From Alphaproteobacteria bacterium MarineAlpha10_Bin2 (GTDB lineage Bacteria; Pseudomonadota; Alphaproteobacteria; UBA828): 11,048 nucleotides of DNA. A program made the position numbers and the translations under genes. The notes under the pieces are model-generated. The model worked only from the letters and a program-made list of their open reading frames with translations. It searched no databases and had not been told where the DNA came from. The stretch is from positions 1 to 11,048 of the forward strand of contig PTKB01000061.1 in the NCBI GenBank assembly GCA_002937555.1. The letters are read 5' to 3'. Shown in pieces: positions 7,526 through 11,048 of this stretch; the first letter of the stretch is position 1; each line of letters begins with the position of its first letter.

Positions 7526-7554
7526 TTGAGTGCTTTGGAGGGGGCTGTTACAAC
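7526..7554 (+). promoter_or_regulatory. Candidate lpxC promoter
   Basis: TTGAGT (7526-7531) and TACAAC (7549-7554) are separated by 17 bp and each match 4 of 6 positions of the sigma-70 consensus. A start would fall near 7561, leaving about 80 nt of leader before lpxC. The GTAAC repeats would lie at about -60 to -45, a natural activator position. The -10 overlaps the loop and right arm of the stem-loop at 7532-7565. This is a motif match only. Confidence 0.3.
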
Positions 7555-7565
7555 CCCTCTAAAGC
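7532..7565 (+). repeat. 12-bp stem-loop between ftsZ and lpxC
   Basis: GCTTTGGAGGGG (7532-7543) pairs with CCCCTCTAAAGC (7554-7565) over 12 bp with one G-U wobble, around a 10-nt loop. No T-run follows on the + strand, so it is not a typical Rho-independent terminator. The loop contains TGTTACAA (7546-7553), the exact complement of TTGTAACA upstream (7509-7516), so an H-type pseudoknot or an alternative fold is possible. Candidate roles are separating ftsZ and lpxC expression, 3'-end stabilisation of ftsZ mRNA, or a protein operator. Confidence 0.6.
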
Positions 7566-7585
7566 GATTCGCGGCCTGCGATTCG
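7564..7585 (+). repeat. 8-bp direct repeats GCGATTCG, each holding a GANTC site
   Basis: GCGATTCG occurs at 7564-7571 and 7578-7585 with 14-bp periodicity. Each copy contains GATTC (7566-7570 and 7580-7584), the GANTC target of the alphaproteobacterial cell-cycle methyltransferase CcrM. They lie between the stem-loop and lpxC. Whether this organism has CcrM cannot be seen here. Confidence 0.4.
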
Positions 7586-7627
7586 TGCTTCCCTGCGGGC
7601 GCCAGCAAGTCGCTCAGCGACACTGGA

Positions 7628-7648
7628 ATGGAAAGATCGGTTTTTTGA
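7628..7648 (+). other. 6-codon mini-ORF overlapping the lpxC start
   Basis: ATG 7628 reads MERSVF and stops at TGA 7646-7648, overlapping the proposed lpxC TTG (7645-7647) as TTGA. The last codons lie in a run of six T (7641-7646). Adding one T, or a -1 slip there, would fuse it as MERSVF-LTRYFERTLK to LpxC. No good Shine-Dalgarno precedes this ATG. It may be a coupling leader, the true start disrupted by a homopolymer change, or chance. Confidence 0.25.
7630..7635 (+). promoter_or_regulatory. Shine-Dalgarno supporting the lpxC TTG start
   Basis: GGAAAG lies 9 nt before TTG 7645. It favours this start over the in-frame GTG 7585, which would add 20 residues (LPCGRQQVAQRHWNGKIGF and so on) not expected of LpxC and which lies within the direct-repeat region. 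Confidence 0.5.
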
Positions 7649-8577
7649 CCAGATATTTCGAACGCACTTTGAAAGCGCCGATACATTGCACCGGCGCCGG
7701 CCTTCATAGCAATGCCAAGGTCGCGATGGCGCTCAATCCCGCACCGCCGGGAACCGGCGTGGTGTTTCGCCGCACGGATTTGGGCGCGGATGCCGAGATC
7801 AAAGCGCATCGCGACAATGTCGTCGATTCGCGCCTGTGCACGACGATCGGCAACGGCAACGGAATGTCGGTCGGCACGATCGAGCATCTGATGGCGGCGA
7901 TCGCCGGTTGCGGCGTGGAGAATGTCATCGTCGAATTGAACGGCGCGGAAGTTCCGATCATGGACGGCAGTGCGCGACCGTTCGTTTTTTTGATCGAATG
8001 CGCCGGCATCGTCGAGCAAAATGCGCCGCGCCGCGCCATCCAGGTGCTTAAACAAATTAGCGTCGGCAATGAAAGCCGCTGGGCGTCGGTTTCACCGGCA
8101 GACCATTTCTCGCTGCATTGCGAAATCGCCTTCGATCATCATGCGATCGGAACGCAGTCTTTCGACTATGATTCGCGCCACTCCTCTTTCGTCGACGAGC
8201 TGAGCAACGCGCGCACCTTCTGCCTCGCCGCCGACGTCGAGAAAATGCGCGCCGCCGGATTGGCGTTGGGCGGCTCGCTCGACAACGCCGTCGTGATCGG
8301 CGAGGACGGTCTCCTCAATGAGGAAGGCCTGCGCTACGACACCGAATTTGCACGCCACAAGGCGCTCGATTGCATTGGCGACCTCAGCCTCGCGGGCGCA
8401 CCGCTGCTGGCCCATGTCGAGAGCTATTGCGCCGGACACGCGATGAACCACCAGTTGCTTGGTGCGCTGCTCGACGATGAGACGGCGTGGCGCTGGACCG
8501 ATATGGATGCGCTCGGCGCTGAGCGCTTAGATGCGGCGCCGCAAGTGCGCCATGCCGCCGTGGCCGCCAGCGCCTAA
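7645..8577 (+). CDS. lpxC: UDP-3-O-acyl-N-acetylglucosamine deacetylase LpxC
   Basis: LpxC is the cytoplasmic zinc enzyme that catalyses the committed step of lipid A synthesis, removing acetate from UDP-3-O-acyl-GlcNAc. Counting from TTG 7645 gives 310 aa, close to the 305 of E. coli. The N-terminus RTLKAPIHCTGAGLHSNAKV is typical. Zinc ligands and catalytic residues are in place: Glu80-His81 in GTIEHLMAA, His238/Lys239/Asp242 in FARHKALDCIGDL, and His265 in AGHAMNHQLL; MDGSARPF is at 106-113. The numbering nearly coincides with E. coli (His79, His238, Asp242, His265), which argues for this start. An upstream in-frame GTG at 7585 would give 330 aa. In this clade lpxC commonly follows ftsZ, linking outer-membrane synthesis to division. 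The gene identity is certain; the start is less so. Confidence 0.95.
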   Translation: MTRYFERTLKAPIHCTGAGLHSNAKVAMALNPAPPGTGVVFRRTDLGADAEIKAHRDNVVDSRLCTTIGNGNGMSVGTIEHLMAAIAGCGVENVIVELNGAEVPIMDGSARPFVFLIECAGIVEQNAPRRAIQVLKQISVGNESRWASVSPADHFSLHCEIAFDHHAIGTQSFDYDSRHSSFVDELSNARTFCLAADVEKMRAAGLALGGSLDNAVVIGEDGLLNEEGLRYDTEFARHKALDCIGDLSLAGAPLLAHVESYCAGHAMNHQLLGALLDDETAWRWTDMDALGAERLDAAPQVRHAAVAASA

Positions 8578-8610
8578 GGTTTTTCGACGTCTTTTCACTC
8601 GGCGCGTCCT

Positions 8611-8635
8611 GATTCGGGCTTCAATCGGCCCAATC
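8611..8635 (+). repeat. Bulged stem-loop in the lpxC-bamD gap
   Basis: GATT-C-GGGC (8611-8619) can pair with GCCC-AATC (8628-8635) as two 4-bp helices with one bulged C and an 8-nt loop. No T-run follows, so it is a weak candidate for an lpxC 3' structure. GATTC at 8611-8615 and GAATC at 8642-8646 are further GANTC sites in this gap. Confidence 0.25.
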
Positions 8636-8678
8636 CTTGGTGAATCGGCGCGACATGCCTCCCCTCGCCCGCCGAGCA

Positions 8679-8687
8679 TGATATAAT
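8679..8687 (+). promoter_or_regulatory. Extended -10 promoter element for bamD
   Basis: TGA followed by a perfect TATAAT (8682-8687) forms a TGn extended -10. No good -35 hexamer is present 16-18 bp upstream (that stretch is C-rich), but extended -10 promoters can work without one. Transcription would start near 8694-8695 with a leader of about 24 nt before ATG 8718. A perfect TATAAT is rare in DNA this GC-rich. It would give bamD, and probably recN, a promoter separate from lpxC. Confidence 0.55.
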
Positions 8688-8717
8688 CCCGCTCAATCAA
8701 GCATCGAGTTCGGGACT

Positions 8718-9551
8718 ATGCCCTTCGCGTTTACGCCTCGCCTTACTTCCATCATTCGCGGCTTCGCCGGCGTTCTTGCCGTGCTGCTCCTTGTCGCCGC
8801 GTGCAGTGATGATGACTTCGGCTATCAGGAACGGTCGGTGGAAGAACTCTATAACAACGCCATGGACGAACTGCTGGACGGGTCCTATGTCGAGGCGGCC
8901 CAGGGGTTTGACGAGGTAGAACGCCAGCATCCCTATTCGGTATGGGCGACCCGAGCGCAAATCATGGCGGCCTACGCCTATTACAAAAACAACGATTACG
9001 ACGAATCGATCATCTCCGCCGGGCGCTTCATCAAACTGCATCCCGGTCACCGCGATGTCGCCTATGCCTATTACCTAAACGCCGTGTCCTATTATGAACA
9101 GATTTCGGATGTCGGGCGGGACCAGGAAATGACCGAACTGGCGCTGGTGTCCCTCGAAGAGTTAGTGCGCCGTTTTCCCGACACCTCCTATTCGCGCGAC
9201 GCCAGGCTCAAGATTGATCTCACGCGGGATCATTTGGCCGGCAAGGAAATGGACATCGGGCGCTATTATTTGGTCCGCGCCAATTACGTTGCCGCGGTCA
9301 ATCGTTTTCGCCGCGTCATTGAGCGTTTTCAAACCACCAGCCATGTGCCCGAAGCGCTGCACAGATTGACGGAATCCTATCTCGCGCTCGGCGTGCCGCA
9401 TGAGGCCCAAGCGGCGGCGGCGGTGCTCGGCTACAACTTCCCCGGAAGCGATTGGTACCTCGACAGTTATGCCCTGTTGGAAGGTGTCGATTTGCGCCCC
9501 GAAGCCGACGATGAATCCTGGATCAGCCGGGCCTTCAATTCGATCTTCTGA
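8718..9551 (+). CDS. bamD: Outer membrane protein assembly factor BamD
   Basis: BamD is the essential lipoprotein partner of BamA in the beta-barrel assembly machine, anchored in the inner leaflet of the outer membrane. The 277-aa precursor has an Arg-containing n-region, a hydrophobic stretch (16-27), and a lipobox VAAC with acylated Cys29. Ser30 at +2 permits export to the outer membrane. TPR-type helices follow with family signatures: FDEVERQHPYSVWATRAQ (64-81), AYAYYLNAVSYYEQI (115-129), RDQEMTELAL (134-143), RRFPDTSY (151-158), and LAGKEMDIGRYYL (173-185), then FQTTSHVPEALHRLTESYLALG (204-225). Length is slightly above E. coli BamD. ATG 8718 has only a weak upstream GAG at 8706-8708, but the signal peptide fixes the start. 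The older name is comL/yfiO. Confidence 0.96.
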   Translation: MPFAFTPRLTSIIRGFAGVLAVLLLVAACSDDDFGYQERSVEELYNNAMDELLDGSYVEAAQGFDEVERQHPYSVWATRAQIMAAYAYYKNNDYDESIISAGRFIKLHPGHRDVAYAYYLNAVSYYEQISDVGRDQEMTELALVSLEELVRRFPDTSYSRDARLKIDLTRDHLAGKEMDIGRYYLVRANYVAAVNRFRRVIERFQTTSHVPEALHRLTESYLALGVPHEAQAAAAVLGYNFPGSDWYLDSYALLEGVDLRPEADDESWISRAFNSIF

Positions 9552-9562
9552 TTGGCTTTCCC

Positions 9563-11048
9563 ATGCTGCGCAGTCTATCGGTCCGCAACCTGGTTCTTAT
9601 CGATAGCCTGGACCTCGAATTCGGACCCGGCTTGTGCGTGCTCACCGGCGAAACCGGCGCCGGCAAGTCGATTCTGCTCGATGCCTTGGGATTGGCGCTG
9701 GGCGCGCGCGCGGATGCTGGGTTGGTGCGCCATGGCGCCGATTCGGCCAGTGTCAGCGCCGCCTTCGAGCTTGCCGAGGAACACCCGGCCTGGGCGATGC
9801 TTGAGGCGCAAGGTATCGAGGCCGCCGATGAACTCATTCTACGCCGCGTAGTTGGCGCCGATGGGCGCAGCCGCGCCTTCGCCAATGGCCAGCCGGCAAG
9901 TGTCGCCTGGCTGCGCGAACTCGGCGCCTCCCTGGTGGAAATCGAAGGCCAGTCCGCTTCCGGCGGCCTGCTCGATGCAAAAAATCACCGCGCGCTCCTC
10001 GATTCGTTCGCCGCCAACGGCAAGCAACGCGCCCAGACGGCGACGGCTTATGCCGGATGGCAGGAGGCGGAGGCGGCTTTGGAGAAGGGAAAAACGGAAC
10101 TCACGGAGGCACGCCGCGACGAAGAATATTTGCGCCATGTCAGCGCCGAGTTGGAAGCGCTGGCGCCGCAGGCGGGCGAGGAGGAAGCGCTGGCGGGAGA
10201 ACGCCGGCGCCTGATGAACGGACAAAAGCTGTCGAAGGCAATGGCCGACGCGCGTGAGATGATCGGCGGCGATCAGCCGGCGGCAGCGAGCCTACGCTCG
10301 GCCACCCGAATTCTCGAACATGTGCAGGAAGAGGCCGGCGGCCATTTCGATGCGGCGCTGGCAGCGCTCGGCCAGGCGGCGATCGAAGCGGCGGAGGCGG
10401 AAGCGGCGCTCGAGGAAGCGGAGCGCGGCCTCGATCTCGATCCGCGCCGCCTGGAAGCGGCGGAAGAGCGCCTGTTCGCGCTCCGCGCTGCGGCGCGCAA
10501 GCACAATACGGACGTGGAATCGCTCAATCCATTGCTGGATGATTTTCGCCGCCGCCTCGAGCAGCTCGACCATAGCGGCGCGGCGCTCGATCGCCTCAGC
10601 CAAGCCTGTGCCGGTGCGCGCGCGGAGTTCCTTCAAGCTGCCGGGTGCCTGAGCGCCTCGCGCAGCCGCGCCGCCAAAAAATTGGACAAGTCACTGAAAG
10701 GTGAATTGGCGCCCTTGAAGCTCGGCGGCGCCACCTTCCGCACCTCGATCGACAAATTGGAGGAAAGTCAGGCCACCGCCGGCGGCCTGGAGCGGGTGCG
10801 GTTTGAAATCGCCACCAACCCGGGATCGCCGCCCGGGCCGCTCGAGAAAATCGCCTCGGGCGGCGAGCGTGCGCGGCTTCTGTTGGCGCTGAAGGTCTGC
10901 CTGGCGCGCAGCAAAGGCGTGCCCAGCCTCATTTTCGACGAGGTGGATGAAGGGATCGGCGGCGCCGTCGCCGATGCGGTGGGCGCGCGGCTGGCCCGGC
11001 TGGCGGAGGGTGTTCAGGTGCTGGTCGTCACCCACTCGCCGCAGGTCG
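9563..11048 (+). CDS. recN: DNA repair protein RecN, 5' part
   Basis: RecN is an SMC-like ATPase that acts at double-strand breaks, promoting DNA end cohesion and RecA-dependent repair. From ATG 9563 the frame is open for 495 codons to the window edge, which is most of a protein usually near 550-560 aa. The N-terminus LRSLSVRNLVLIDSLDLEF leads to the Walker A loop GETGAGKS (29-36). VEIEGQSASGGLLD is near residue 130, where RecN usually has a related GQH motif. An Ala/Glu-rich coiled-coil hairpin fills the middle. The C-terminal ATPase half has the ABC signature ASGGERARLLLALK, Walker B LIFDEVDEGIGG, and VTHSPQV at the very end. It starts 11 bp after bamD with no clear Shine-Dalgarno, so translation probably depends on bamD. 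Frame and motifs are intact; the C-terminus is missing only because the window ends. Confidence 0.95.
   Translation, partial: MLRSLSVRNLVLIDSLDLEFGPGLCVLTGETGAGKSILLDALGLALGARADAGLVRHGADSASVSAAFELAEEHPAWAMLEAQGIEAADELILRRVVGADGRSRAFANGQPASVAWLRELGASLVEIEGQSASGGLLDAKNHRALLDSFAANGKQRAQTATAYAGWQEAEAALEKGKTELTEARRDEEYLRHVSAELEALAPQAGEEEALAGERRRLMNGQKLSKAMADAREMIGGDQPAAASLRSATRILEHVQEEAGGHFDAALAALGQAAIEAAEAEAALEEAERGLDLDPRRLEAAEERLFALRAAARKHNTDVESLNPLLDDFRRRLEQLDHSGAALDRLSQACAGARAEFLQAAGCLSASRSRAAKKLDKSLKGELAPLKLGGATFRTSIDKLEESQATAGGLERVRFEIATNPGSPPGPLEKIASGGERARLLLALKVCLARSKGVPSLIFDEVDEGIGGAVADAVGARLARLAEGVQVLVVTHSPQV

Noticed and set aside
7585..7644. GTG 7585 as the lpxC start
   Set aside because: It adds 20 residues with no LpxC character, has no Shine-Dalgarno and begins within the direct-repeat region. 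TTG 7645 fits family length and residue numbering better.
8574..8584. T-run after the lpxC stop as an intrinsic terminator
   Set aside because: Five T follow the stop, but no stable GC stem lies directly before them; only a distant 5-bp CTTAG/CTAAG pairing can be drawn.
1..11048. Mobile element, CRISPR, phage, tRNA/rRNA or a novel gene system
   Set aside because: All coding space is filled by conserved dcw and envelope genes in standard order. There are no spacer-repeat arrays, transposase motifs or terminal repeats, and the gaps are 140, 178, 98 and 11 bp or smaller.

Overview
The window is a stretch of conserved housekeeping DNA from a GC-rich alphaproteobacterium. Every gene lies on the + strand. 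It covers the distal part of the division and cell wall (dcw) cluster and its usual alphaproteobacterial continuation: murG (3' end only) - murC - murB - ddl - ftsQ - ftsA - ftsZ - lpxC - bamD - recN (5' part, cut by the window end). The order, with lpxC, bamD and recN after ftsZ, together with a long-linker FtsZ, points to Alphaproteobacteria. The sequence alone does not fix the family or genus.

Positions 1-5541 are packed like a single operon. murG/murC, murC/murB and murB/ddl each overlap by an ATGA (4 bp), and ddl/ftsQ overlap by 13 bp. An ATGA also sits at the ftsQ stop, but there it opens a 7-codon reading frame, and ftsA proper seems to begin at a GTG 27 bp further on. MurC, MurB and Ddl supply three cytoplasmic steps of peptidoglycan precursor synthesis: addition of L-Ala to UDP-MurNAc, reduction of enolpyruvyl-UDP-GlcNAc, and formation of D-Ala-D-Ala. 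MurG makes lipid II. FtsQ, FtsA and FtsZ are divisome proteins: a periplasmic scaffold, the membrane tether and the tubulin-like ring.

After a 98-bp gap with a strong Shine-Dalgarno comes ftsZ (5640-7466). The 178 bp between ftsZ and lpxC is the most structured non-coding stretch. It holds an inverted repeat across the ftsZ stop, tandem GTAAC repeats, a possible promoter, a 12-bp stem-loop whose loop is complementary to an upstream segment, and two GATTC sites inside 8-bp direct repeats. lpxC most likely starts at TTG 7645. A 140-bp gap then carries a perfect extended -10 element before bamD. recN follows bamD after 11 bp.

lpxC and bamD link the wall and division cluster to outer-membrane biogenesis (lipid A synthesis and beta-barrel assembly), and recN begins a DNA-repair segment. 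I see no mobile element, CRISPR array, tRNA, rRNA or phage gene, and no sign of an undescribed gene system. The points worth a second look are small: two unusual starts (ftsA, lpxC), an altered phosphate-binding loop in FtsA, and the regulatory architecture of the two intergenic regions.
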